Assembly (NCBI RefSeq): GCF_017377505.1
Contig: NZ_JAFREN010000004.1
Span: 248,001-312,000 of the forward strand
DNA: 64,000 nucleotides
DNA from: Enterococcus sp. DIV0212c
Lineage (GTDB): Bacteria; Bacillota; Bacilli; Lactobacillales; Enterococcaceae
Direction: 5' to 3'
The notes beneath the pieces were generated by a model. It saw only the letters and a program-made list of their open reading frames with translations, was not told the origin of the DNA and ran no database searches. How positions within the stretch are numbered: position 1 is the first letter of the stretch; each line of letters opens with the position of its first letter. Of this stretch, positions 26,485 through 34,398 are shown piece after piece. The position numbers and the translations under genes were made by a program.

Positions 26485-26859
26485 TTAATTTGCCTCCTTA
26501 TGCATTCTTTTTTTCTTGCTAAAAGGGATGGGAAGACCATTTGGATCGGCAACTCTTTTTTCAACAAACGGAACAGTTTCCATCTCGATCAAAGTGATTT
26601 CTACTTCAACATCCAGCAACACACGATAATCTGCGCGCGTACGAGGTAAAAAGAAAAAGAAGAATCGTTCCGTAAATGTTTCTTGCTCTGCTTTAACAAT
26701 TTGAATATCAAGCGGCTCAATGCGCACAATCACATCATTTTTTTCTTTCAGTACACGATTGTGGATTTGGTTCAACGCATTTGCAAACGCCAGATTCTTT
26801 TCTTTCCCAGTCCCCTCGACTTGAATGATCTGCCGTTGTTTCGTTGTTACTTTTTCCAT
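26485..26859 (-). CDS. DUF4312 (EF_0831-like) small soluble protein
   Basis: The 124-aa protein has no signal peptide or membrane helix. It looks like a small alpha/beta fold (RQIIQVEGTGKEKNLAFANALNQIHNRV, then a long beta-rich stretch) with a Phe-rich patch (ERFFFFFLPRTR) that might contact the membrane. The family is known only from these clusters, next to DUF4311, DUF4310 and DUF2620. A GGGGAGG site precedes the ATG, and a family-2 motif lies just upstream of that. A cytoplasmic coupling subunit is an inference. Confidence 0.8.
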   Translation of the reverse strand: MEKVTTKQRQIIQVEGTGKEKNLAFANALNQIHNRVLKEKNDVIVRIEPLDIQIVKAEQETFTERFFFFFLPRTRADYRVLLDVEVEITLIEMETVPFVEKRVADPNGLPIPFSKKKRMHKEAN

Positions 26860-26880
26860 TGGACTTTCCTCCCCATAATT

Positions 26881-26905
26881 TAAAAGCTGAACAGGCTAGC
26901 CTGTA
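26881..26905. repeat. Short family-2 repeat end upstream of DUF4312
   Basis: TAAAAGCTGAACAGGC lies just upstream of the DUF4312 Shine-Dalgarno sequence. Read on the minus strand it gives TTCAGCTTTTA followed by AATTATGGGGAGG. Confidence 0.5.
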
Positions 26906-26925
26906 AAGCCAAATGTTTCAAATGA

Positions 26926-27279
26926 TTATCCGTTCTTTTTCACATATGCTTCAACGATTCGTTTGCCTAATTCTTCTTGATCCATAAAACCAAAACCTAA
27001 AACTGTTTTTCCATCATTGATTGCAGTCACACCTTCATCGATTGAGCGCATGCCGTGACGTTCTGGATAACCATATTTTGTAGCTGCTGTTAACGCTCCT
27101 GCACCGCCGCTTCCGCAAAATGAAATACCTAAATCAGCATTTTCTTGCTGCATCACATCACCTAAACGCATATCTGCACCCATACCTGGAACAACGACAG
27201 CTTTTCCTCCTGCTGCTTCTACACCTTTTGCAACATTTTGACCTTTACCTAAACGATCTGCGATTACTACTGTTACCAT
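26926..27279 (-). CDS. DUF2620 (EF_0830-like) glycine-rich SFCGSGG protein
   Basis: The 117-aa cytoplasmic protein holds the motif GISFCGSGGAGALTAATKYGYPERHGMRSIDEG, with Cys55 at its centre, after an N-terminal alpha/beta stretch (VTVVIADRLGKGQNVAKGVEAAGG). Size and a cysteine in a loop after a beta strand recall PTS EIIB-type proteins, but I cannot show homology. It is encoded with DUF4312, DUF4311 and DUF4310. The ATG at 27279 follows GGAGG; a TTG at 27294 overlaps that site. Confidence 0.8.
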   Translation of the reverse strand: MVTVVIADRLGKGQNVAKGVEAAGGKAVVVPGMGADMRLGDVMQQENADLGISFCGSGGAGALTAATKYGYPERHGMRSIDEGVTAINDGKTVLGFGFMDQEELGKRIVEAYVKKNG

Positions 27280-27303
27280 TATTAATTCCTCCAATTTTTT
27301 TAT

Positions 27304-27320
27304 TTAAAAGCTGATAATCA
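27304..27320. repeat. Short family-2 repeat end upstream of DUF2620
   Basis: TTAAAAGCTGATAATCA. On the minus strand it gives ATCAGCTTTTAA about 12 bases before the GGAGG of the DUF2620 gene. Confidence 0.45.
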
Positions 27321-27338
27321 ATGCTCCAGCTCTTCTTT

Positions 27339-27677
27339 CTATCCTTCGTTTTGTCTTGCTGCTTCAAAATGAATCGATAAAACATACATTTCATCTTGGG
27401 GCAGATTTCCAATGTGCTGAACCACTTTATCAGCAATCATCAATGCTTCTTTTGAGACTTCTTCAAACATTACTGGATCAACACCAGACATTTTTTCATC
27501 TGCTTTCGATCGCTTGATCATTTCATTGACATGATTGATCAAGATCGTCCATTGTAATTCCGTTGGTTGGATAGCTTGTTCTATTAATAGCTCACTGATT
27601 TTTTCTAATGATGCTTCCAACTCTACTTTATAAGGACTCTCGTCAATTATTTTTTGAGCATCGTCATTTAACTTCAT
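27339..27677 (-). CDS. PRD-domain accessory protein (EF_0829-like)
   Basis: The 112-aa cytoplasmic protein is one PRD-like helical domain (LQWTILINHVNEMIKRS ... YVLSIHFEAARQ) with no DNA-binding domain. PRDs are phosphorylated by PTS proteins at histidines; His48 and His103 are candidates. Its ATG overlaps the regulator stop codon (ATGA), implying coupled translation. Partnership with the 625-aa regulator, whose own C-terminus is similar, is a reasonable inference. Confidence 0.8.
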   Translation of the reverse strand: MKLNDDAQKIIDESPYKVELEASLEKISELLIEQAIQPTELQWTILINHVNEMIKRSKADEKMSGVDPVMFEEVSKEALMIADKVVQHIGNLPQDEMYVLSIHFEAARQNEG

Positions 27678-29551
27678 ACGTGCTCCTCCTCTCTTATATA
27701 ATTCAATAAAGCAGTGATTTCTGCTTGATTAACCATTAAATCATTTTTGGCAAAAATCTGTTCGATTTGCCCGACTAATTCTTGCTGGGCTAATAAGGTT
27801 TCTTTCACAATATTTCCTTCATTCTCGTACTGGCTGTCAAAGGTGATTCGATGAACCATCAACATCACATGAAGTAAAAATGCTTCTTTATACTCTTGCG
27901 TCAGCTTTTCAGCAAACGCTTTAAGTAACTCTTCATAAATCACGTAGGTCCGTACCAGAATATCTCGGCTTTCAGTTTCGATTCCTTGTTTTTCTTTGAT
28001 TTGCTGGCGAGGAATCAATCGTGGGACTTTTCCTGATTGCGTATGTGTCAATATTTTATTGACTTCCTCTTGGATACTATGAATGTCTGCATCTGTCGGC
28101 AATGGATTGACTTTGATAAATGGCCGATTAACTATTTCTATCGGAAAAATACTCAAAACCAAGTCTGGATTTTTTTCTTCTATAACATCCACTGCATTCA
28201 AGACTGAAGCAAACCCTGCAATTTCAACATTAGAAACTTCTTCTAAAATTTTTTGTTCGATAAGACTGGTTACGCCTAACCCAGTCGAACAAACATAAAC
28301 GATTCGTACCACATTGACTTCATGCAGATTTTTTTCATAAGCAACTAAAAAGTGCAAAGCAATATAGGCAATAAACGAATCATTGATCAGTAACGCTGAT
28401 CCGACGATATCACTTTGACTGGCATGTTGAATAGCTGAAAATAATTGCGGATACTTTGCCTTGATATCATCTACAAAAGGATTATACTCATTAATAAACA
28501 GATGCTTTTTCGTTAAACGTAAGGATAAATGTGCGAACAGATTCGTAAACAGCTGCTGATCTCGATAAAAAGGAAAATTTATTTCTTCTGAAACATCTTT
28601 GATCAACTCTCCTGTCAAACCAACAATATCCTGCTGATTATTTGCTACAAATACATCACTGTAAATATAAAAATACTCATCTGCCAAAAGCGGGAGCTCA
28701 TAATGATCGAACACTTTCTTCATCAATAAAAATGGTAATTCCTGTTTTTGCTGCAACATTTTTTGGTTGGTCAACATCTTATAACCACCAACTGTGTGAT
28801 GCAACTGCATTCTCGAAGCTGCGATGGCCACCCGTAAGGTGATTGAAAGAATCTCTGCGTAATTAAATTGATCAAATAGTGAAGGATCTAAAAGATTTGT
28901 CATTTCTTTCAGCGCAACTTGATAGATTTTTTGAAAAATTGTATTGACGCCAACATGAACTTCCTGCATTTTTTTCTGTTGTCCAGATTGAACAAAGTAG
29001 CTCATGATTTGATAGATATCATATTCCGTTATTTCTTTTTGGGTTATGAATTCCATCAATAAACGTATTTTACTTTCTTTACCATTGATTGAAAATCCCT
29101 GACGACTTTGACGATTTAGTACAAGATCATAAACCTGAATCTGTTCTTCTACACGATCTAAATCACTGATGATTGTATTTCTACTGACTTGCAGATCATC
29201 CGCTAACTCTTGAGAGGTTAAACTTTTCGAGGCCAGCAACAAGCGAAAAATCAGTTGATTCACTCGTAATTCTTGATCTGGATACGTTTCAAATCTTTCC
29301 ACTTCGATAATTTCATTTTTTAGAGTCAACCGTTCTGAATCCGGTATCTCTAGCCAAATCCCTTTATTTCGGCGCGTCTGCAGTACAACATTTTGTTCTT
29401 TGAACCAATCTCTGACATTATCTAAATCATATTTGATTGTCCGAACACTAACATGGAAGGTCTCTGCCAACTCTTTTGTTGTAACACTGTCTTCTAAATC
29501 TAAAAGCAACAACAAGATTTTTATTTCTCGTTTTGATAAGTGCAGTGACAT
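27674..29551 (-). CDS. PRD-containing BglG/LevR-type transcription regulator
   Basis: The 625-aa protein has two N-terminal HTH domains (about residues 10-60 and 85-140, including TTKELAETFHVSVRTIKYDL and TSQELADDLQVSRNTIISDL), two PRD regions, an EIIB-like domain (VYVCSTGLGVTS, Cys as the likely phosphorylation site) and a C-terminal PRD-like helical domain. PTS phosphorylation would tune it to sugar supply. It is the first gene of the locus and probably controls it. ATG at 29551 was chosen, with GGTGAG upstream; TTG at 29563 is possible. Confidence 0.88.
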   Translation of the reverse strand: MSLHLSKREIKILLLLLDLEDSVTTKELAETFHVSVRTIKYDLDNVRDWFKEQNVVLQTRRNKGIWLEIPDSERLTLKNEIIEVERFETYPDQELRVNQLIFRLLLASKSLTSQELADDLQVSRNTIISDLDRVEEQIQVYDLVLNRQSRQGFSINGKESKIRLLMEFITQKEITEYDIYQIMSYFVQSGQQKKMQEVHVGVNTIFQKIYQVALKEMTNLLDPSLFDQFNYAEILSITLRVAIAASRMQLHHTVGGYKMLTNQKMLQQKQELPFLLMKKVFDHYELPLLADEYFYIYSDVFVANNQQDIVGLTGELIKDVSEEINFPFYRDQQLFTNLFAHLSLRLTKKHLFINEYNPFVDDIKAKYPQLFSAIQHASQSDIVGSALLINDSFIAYIALHFLVAYEKNLHEVNVVRIVYVCSTGLGVTSLIEQKILEEVSNVEIAGFASVLNAVDVIEEKNPDLVLSIFPIEIVNRPFIKVNPLPTDADIHSIQEEVNKILTHTQSGKVPRLIPRQQIKEKQGIETESRDILVRTYVIYEELLKAFAEKLTQEYKEAFLLHVMLMVHRITFDSQYENEGNIVKETLLAQQELVGQIEQIFAKNDLMVNQAEITALLNYIREEEHV

Positions 29552-29619
29552 CCTACTCACCAACTTTCTTTCCCTTACACTTGAACTATAGCTTGATTTT
29601 TATTGCATAACAACACAAA

Positions 29620-29647
29620 AAAGTTGCACTTACACAAGTGCAACTTT
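29620..29647 (-). promoter_or_regulatory. Perfect 12-bp hairpin in the leader of the regulator operon
   Basis: AAAGTTGCACTT (29620-29631) pairs with 29636-29647 across a 4-base loop. On the minus strand a run of six T follows, as in an intrinsic terminator, only about 70 bases before the regulator start. A TATACT hexamer lies immediately upstream, so the hairpin would be at the 5' end of the mRNA. It may be an attenuator, an mRNA cap hairpin or an operator. Confidence 0.55.
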
Positions 29648-29867
29648 CTTAGTATACTATTTTATTTGGAAATTTCACATTCCTTTATTCGTTATTTTAT
29701 AGTATGCATCCACAGCTTTCCAAGCGTGAATACTGGGTTTCCCTGCTTTGTTTTAGTGCAATCTAAATTATCTAATATAAAATATTTCTTTGCACCAATT
29801 ATCTATTTCCATTTTTGACAACAGATTAATATAACAATACAGCTGCCATGCTATTGCATTGCACAGC

Positions 29868-29895
29868 AAAAAAGAAGACCGAAGTCTTCTTTTTT
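29868..29895 (-). terminator. Terminator after the Gfo/Idh oxidoreductase gene
   Basis: A perfect 12-bp stem (AAAAAAGAAGAC with GTCTTCTTTTTT, loop CGAA) with T-runs on both strands. It lies about 220 bases after the stop codon at 30114; the DNA between holds nothing I can support. Confidence 0.75.
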
Positions 29896-30113
29896 ACCAC
29901 AGTATTTATAAAAATAAATAGATAACATCTTCTCCACAAAAATATTTATCCGACACGCCTACATCCGGTAGGTATGATTTAACATATGTGCCTCTGTTGT
30001 TTTGTCAATCACTAGCCGTCAAAACGGAACAGCCGAAGCTATCTGATTGAGTCAACTCGTCGCATGAAGATACTTTAACATAGATAAAACACGATTGCAA
30101 CTTCTTCTACGAT

Positions 30114-31082
30114 TTACTTATCTTCTTTCAGCCACTCAGTATATAACTGATCCATTAAACTTACAGTGTCCAATGTCATACGCTTTGTCATCACAGGACT
30201 TTCCAACAAGCCTTTTTGCAGGCAGTCGTTCACATGATCCACTTCAAAAACAAATTCGCTTTCAAAGTCACCATTCAATATTGTAGAATGTCCTTTCTCA
30301 TCATAAATAAAGGCTTGGTTCGTCTTCCAAAAATAAGGGATTTCTATTCGACCCTTTTCACCATAAATCGTCAGGTTACTAGGAATGTCTAATTTCACTG
30401 AGATAAAAATATTACCTAGTACTTGATTTTGAAACTTCAAAGCCAGATTCACTTGGTCATCCGTTGTACCTTTTTTTCTCGTAACACTTCCATGGTATTC
30501 ATCGATCGGCTGATCAAGCATAAATTGCATATACTGCAAAGGATAACTGCCTGATCCATGTAGCGCTCCACCGCCAGCATCCAATGAATGAAACCAACTG
30601 ATATGATCCACACTAGGATACGCCGTCACCGACTGAATCCAACGTATGTCACCAATTTGATTTTGCTGGATTGCTTTTTTGACCTGTAAACTAATTGGTA
30701 GAAAAACCGATTTTTGTGCTTCCATTAAGAAACAGCCATTTTTTTCTGCTAATTCAAAAAGTTCTTCTGCTTGGTCAATTTTCAAAGTGAACGGTTTTTC
30801 AACTAAAACATGCTTGTGATGCATCAATGCCATTTTAGCAGCTTCATAGTGCCCTTTATTGTAGGTAGCTACGTAAATGACCTCTACTTGATCATCTTGA
30901 CATAATTCTTCATAGCTTCCATAGGCTTTAGAAATTCCTAATTTTTCTGCCATTTGATTTGCTTTATCCAAACTACGTGAGGCAATTGCTATCGCTTCTC
31001 CAGCTCTACTTTTTTTGATTCCTTCTACAAATCTAGGAACGATTTGAGCTGTACTTAAAATCCCATAGCGAATTTTTTTCAT
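30114..31082 (-). CDS. Gfo/Idh/MocA family NAD(P)-dependent oxidoreductase
   Basis: The 322-aa cytoplasmic protein has an N-terminal Rossmann fold (KIRYGILSTAQIVPRFVEG) and the family lysine in HVLVEKPFTL (about residue 95). A C-terminal alpha/beta substrate domain includes DAGGGALHGSGSYPLQYMQFM. It resembles dihydrodiol or sugar dehydrogenases; the substrate is unknown. The ATG at 31082 has AAGGAG 9 bases upstream; the TTG at 31091 overlaps that region. It is a single-gene unit with its own promoter. Confidence 0.88.
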   Translation of the reverse strand: MKKIRYGILSTAQIVPRFVEGIKKSRAGEAIAIASRSLDKANQMAEKLGISKAYGSYEELCQDDQVEVIYVATYNKGHYEAAKMALMHHKHVLVEKPFTLKIDQAEELFELAEKNGCFLMEAQKSVFLPISLQVKKAIQQNQIGDIRWIQSVTAYPSVDHISWFHSLDAGGGALHGSGSYPLQYMQFMLDQPIDEYHGSVTRKKGTTDDQVNLALKFQNQVLGNIFISVKLDIPSNLTIYGEKGRIEIPYFWKTNQAFIYDEKGHSTILNGDFESEFVFEVDHVNDCLQKGLLESPVMTKRMTLDTVSLMDQLYTEWLKEDK

Positions 31083-31105
31083 CTCCCTCAACTCCTTTGA
31101 CTATA

Positions 31106-31134
31106 CTATAGCCATAAATTCTGAAAAATTCAAA
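31106..31134 (-). promoter_or_regulatory. Promoter for the Gfo/Idh oxidoreductase gene
   Basis: On the minus strand TTGAAT (31129-31134) and TATAGT (31106-31111) are 17 bases apart, leaving a leader of about 15-20 bases. Confidence 0.6.
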
Positions 31135-31166
31135 AAATTCTTTATGCTCCATTTTATTGATTAGAC

Positions 31167-31216
31167 AAAAAAAGAGGATAAAACATACCCTAATCTCAGA
31201 ATTTGTCTTGTCCTCT
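31167..31216 (-). terminator. Terminator after the second mazF gene
   Basis: On the minus strand AGAGGACAAGACA pairs with TGTTTTATCCTCT (one or two mismatches) and is followed by seven T. It lies about 120 bases after the stop codon at 31340. Confidence 0.65.
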
Positions 31217-31339
31217 ATTCTCAATTATTCAAAAAAGCATATTCGCGAATCGTTCGGTTTAACTTGTCGTACAACCCTAGTTTTTCAATCCATTATTTAC
31301 GAATATTTATGTATATCTTTACCTATGTACTACTCCCAT

Positions 31340-31681
31340 TTAACGAATACCAATACTTATTTTCAGTGCTTGGTTGACCTTCAGCATATCCTCTTCATGT
31401 AACTGACAAATTTTGTGAAGGATTCGTTCTTTATCCAGCGTTCGGATTTGTTCTAGTAATACCAGTGACGGTGTCATTCGATCGTCATGAGGTATATCCA
31501 CTTTGACCTGCGTTGGCTGCATTTTCTTATTCACATTCCTAGTAATAGGTGCAACAATCAACGTTGGACTAAATAAGTTCCCCTTATTATTTTGAATAAT
31601 TAATACTGGTCTAATTCCCCCTTGCTCTGAACCAACAACAGGCGAGAGATTTGCATAAAAGATTTCTCCCCTTCGCATCAT
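31340..31681 (-). CDS. Second MazF/PemK family toxin without a visible antitoxin gene
   Basis: The 113-aa protein is a paralogue of the alr-linked MazF. It shares [31 protein letters not shown] and LVLLEQIRTLDKERIL but differs in the middle, where RNA specificity is usually set. MazF enzymes are sequence-specific endoribonucleases. No frame of antitoxin size lies upstream on this strand before the PASTA gene (32196), and the gene downstream is an unrelated oxidoreductase. A GGGGTGA site and an extended -10 (TGA-TATAAT, 31725-31730) precede it. Confidence 0.85.
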   Translation of the reverse strand: MMRRGEIFYANLSPVVGSEQGGIRPVLIIQNNKGNLFSPTLIVAPITRNVNKKMQPTQVKVDIPHDDRMTPSLVLLEQIRTLDKERILHKICQLHEEDMLKVNQALKISIGIR

Positions 31682-31724
31682 AATACTTTATCACCCCTAA
31701 CTAACAAAAACTTCTTCCGTGTAA

Positions 31725-31730
31725 ATTATA
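31725..31730 (-). promoter_or_regulatory. Extended -10 promoter for the second mazF gene
   Basis: TATAAT on the minus strand is preceded by TGA; the -35 box is weak. The rest of 31731-32148 is AT-rich and I see no gene in it. Confidence 0.45.
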
Positions 31731-32148
31731 TCATGCTTTTATAGTAAAATTTTTCAATATTTTGTACCAACCACTGAAATATTTGATAATCTTTCAAAAA
31801 AGAGTATTTCATGAGAAAAAAATACTCAATAATTCTTATTTAAAAAACGAAATATTATCACTATATTTTTTTCATTTCCAAGCGTCATCCTTAGATAAAA
31901 TCTATGTATATTTTATTCTTTTTTATAAAAATATGTCGATTATTTCATAGACAACTGTTTTAACGGGACTATAACCGACCCTATCTATAAACATTTATAC
32001 TATATATATCCATTTGTATTTTATAAAAAAATAATATATATATTAAAATAAGTTCAACAAAAGATTAACCTACTTTAGTTGTCCATTCAAACAACAGTTT
32101 ACCTCTCACCAAACTTTTATAAAAAAAACTTTGTATTTTTTGTAAAAC

Positions 32149-32190
32149 AACAAAGAAGTCAGGAGATCTTGACCTCCTGACTTCTTTGTT
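32149..32190 (-). terminator. Terminator after the PASTA gene
   Basis: A 17-bp perfect stem (32149-32165 with 32174-32190) containing AAGAAGTCAGGAG, with T-rich flanks on both strands. It lies 5 bases beyond the stop codon. Confidence 0.85.
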
Positions 32191-32195
32191 TATAA

Positions 32196-33719
32196 CTATT
32201 TTTCTATTTTTGGAGACATGCTTTTTGAGTCGCTTTCTTTCTCAGTACCATTTTCGGATGGAGATTTAGGTGTATAATTTGATGCTCCAGCTAAATTGCC
32301 CAAGCTAATATCCAAGTTAACAGTATAGTCTAATGGTATATATAAATTATAAGCACTCATTCCAACTACTGTCCCTTTCGGCTCTGCAGAGTCAACATAT
32401 CGAACGGTATATTTAATATTGGCTCCTTTTGATTGAAATTCGTCATAAAATTGTTTTTGCAAATCGCCTTCTAGTGTACTTCCCCTTAAATCTTTGAGAT
32501 AAGGTTGACCAGCAGAATAGTAGACATTGACTTTCAACTCATCTTTACTCGTCAACTGCGTTCCTGCTTCAACGCTTTGAGAAATCAATTGTCCGTAAGC
32601 AACATTATTTGTGAAAACACTTTTAGACTGGACTGTCAGACCCTCTACTGCAGTTGCCGCTTCTTCTTGTTTATATTCAGCGAAGTTCGGCACAGTATAT
32701 CCTTTACCTAAAGAGACAGTCACCGTGATGCTATCTTTTTTAGCCACTTTTTGATCTTTGGCAATACTTTGAGAAATGATACTTTCTGCTGGAATTTCTG
32801 CTGAACTAGCCTCTTCATAGGTTACTTTTATATCGTTGGTTTTGGCCCAGCTTTCGACTTCAGTCTTCATTTTTTTTGTAAAATCAGGCACAGAAATATT
32901 TTTTTCAAAGGTTTCTTTGCCTTTAGAATAATACATGTTGGCTTTGTCTTTGCGCTTGTAATTTTCTTTTGTCACTTCTTTATTAACGATCTCAAAGCGG
33001 GCTGCTTTGCCTTTTTCCAAGGAATCACTGTACTCATCGATCAAAGAAATATTTTCAGCTTTATTATCCTTGATCCATTTTTCTACTTCTGCTTTTTTCA
33101 TTGTCATAAAATCGGGCAGCTTCAATTTTTCTTCTGGATCAGCCCCCATACTTGATTCGATCGTTAATTCAGCACCTTTTTTGATTTTACTGCCTTTTTT
33201 TACTTTTTGCGAAATCACTTTATTTGCTTCTATCTTTTTACTGTACGTTTGATCCACTTTTAATTTCACTTTATTTTCAGTTGCCCAGGTTCGTGCTTCC
33301 GCTAAATCTTTCCCAGAAAAATCTGGGAGTGCAACATGTGTCATTTGGTAATAACCAAAATACAGGATACAAAGTGCTACAAAGGTCCCAATTCCGATCA
33401 GTAAAAATTTTTGTTTCCTTTTCTTATGATAGGTCGGGTCTATTTCTGTTCCATCTTCTGTCTGACTTCTTCGTGTTTGAGAAGTTCCTGCTTGTTCCGT
33501 TTCAAAAGAAGCAGAAGAACTATCAACTTTGGGCTCAGCCGCATTGACTGGTCCGAATCTTGTCTGTGGTTCACTTTTACTTTCACCAAAAGGTTTATTT
33601 GAGGGAGAACTTGTAGATTCCTGTTGAGGTGCTTCTTGTTTACCAGTGTCTTCCCGCAGCTTTTTTTCTTTGGTATCATCGTAATTGGATTTATTGAAAT
33701 TAGATAAGAAATCACTCAT
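32196..33719 (-). CDS. Membrane protein with five extracellular PASTA domains and no kinase domain
   Basis: The 507-aa protein has a charged, Ser/Gln-rich cytoplasmic N-terminus (residues 1-100), one membrane helix (about 105-124) and five consecutive PASTA-like domains starting near LPDFSG, LPDFMT, VPDFTK, VPNFAE and YLKDLR. PASTA domains bind muropeptides, usually as the sensor of Ser/Thr kinases such as IreK/PrkC. No kinase domain is present. The start overlaps the end of the ABC ATPase gene by 8 bases, so it is made with a MacB-type transporter. A wall-sensing or adaptor role is an inference. Confidence 0.85.
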   Translation of the reverse strand: MSDFLSNFNKSNYDDTKEKKLREDTGKQEAPQQESTSSPSNKPFGESKSEPQTRFGPVNAAEPKVDSSSASFETEQAGTSQTRRSQTEDGTEIDPTYHKKRKQKFLLIGIGTFVALCILYFGYYQMTHVALPDFSGKDLAEARTWATENKVKLKVDQTYSKKIEANKVISQKVKKGSKIKKGAELTIESSMGADPEEKLKLPDFMTMKKAEVEKWIKDNKAENISLIDEYSDSLEKGKAARFEIVNKEVTKENYKRKDKANMYYSKGKETFEKNISVPDFTKKMKTEVESWAKTNDIKVTYEEASSAEIPAESIISQSIAKDQKVAKKDSITVTVSLGKGYTVPNFAEYKQEEAATAVEGLTVQSKSVFTNNVAYGQLISQSVEAGTQLTSKDELKVNVYYSAGQPYLKDLRGSTLEGDLQKQFYDEFQSKGANIKYTVRYVDSAEPKGTVVGMSAYNLYIPLDYTVNLDISLGNLAGASNYTPKSPSENGTEKESDSKSMSPKIEK

Positions 33720-34386
33720 TCAGCATCAACTCACCTTGCTTAAGAAAATAGGTTTTGTCTGATTGTTTTGCTATTTCATTGGAATGGGTAACAACAATCA
33801 CACATTTATTATGTGTTTCAGCCAAATCTTTAAAGATATCCACGATTTCTTGTTCCATTCCTTCATCTAAATTACCTGTTGGCTCATCAGCAAGAATGAT
33901 ATCGACATTCGTTGCTAAGGCTCTGGCGATTGCAACACGCTGCTGTTCTCCCCCAGATAATTGGCCGACCAAACGATCAGCCTTGGCTTTATTGATACCG
34001 ATATAGTCCAGTAAATTATACGCTACTTCACGATTATCCTTTGGCATATCATTGTCTGTGATCGACATCGCTACTAGAACATTTTCTAAAGCCGTTAAAT
34101 AAGGAACTAGATTGTAACTTTGAAAAATAATACTGATATCATCTCTGCGATACTTTTCCAACCCAATTTTCTTAATATTTTGACCTTTATATAAAACTTC
34201 GCCAGATTTTGGTTCATCCAATGCACTAATCAAAGAAAGAAACGTTGTTTTTCCCGAACCAGATTGTCCTAAGATCGTATAAAATTGCCCTTGTTCAAAA
34301 TTGATCGACGTATCTTGTAAAATCATTCGTCGCTTGTCTCCATCTTGATAAAAGTAGCTTACGTTTTTTGTTTGTAAAATTGTCAT
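33712..34386 (-). CDS. ABC transporter ATP-binding protein, MacB/LolD type
   Basis: The 224-aa ATPase has a canonical set of motifs: Walker A GQSGSGKT (residues 40-47), Q-loop IIFQSYNL, signature LSGGEQQR, Walker B DIILADEPTGNLD and H-loop VVTHSNE. It should power the FtsX-like permease encoded 12 bases upstream. Such pairs work as mechanotransmission or export systems for peptides and lipoproteins, or in cell-wall control. Confidence 0.92.
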   Translation of the reverse strand: MTILQTKNVSYFYQDGDKRRMILQDTSINFEQGQFYTILGQSGSGKTTFLSLISALDEPKSGEVLYKGQNIKKIGLEKYRRDDISIIFQSYNLVPYLTALENVLVAMSITDNDMPKDNREVAYNLLDYIGINKAKADRLVGQLSGGEQQRVAIARALATNVDIILADEPTGNLDEGMEQEIVDIFKDLAETHNKCVIVVTHSNEIAKQSDKTYFLKQGELMLNE

Positions 34387-34398
34387 ATTGGTTTCCTC

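Noticed and set aside
31762..31950. 62-aa plus-strand frame considered as an antitoxin for the second MazF
   Set aside because: Wrong strand, hydrophobic and aromatic-rich, no ribosome binding site, and no MazE-like features.
33440..33715. 91-aa minus-strand frame within the PASTA gene
   Set aside because: Shadow frame of the Ser/Gln-rich cytoplasmic tail; the PASTA frame has domain evidence over its full length.
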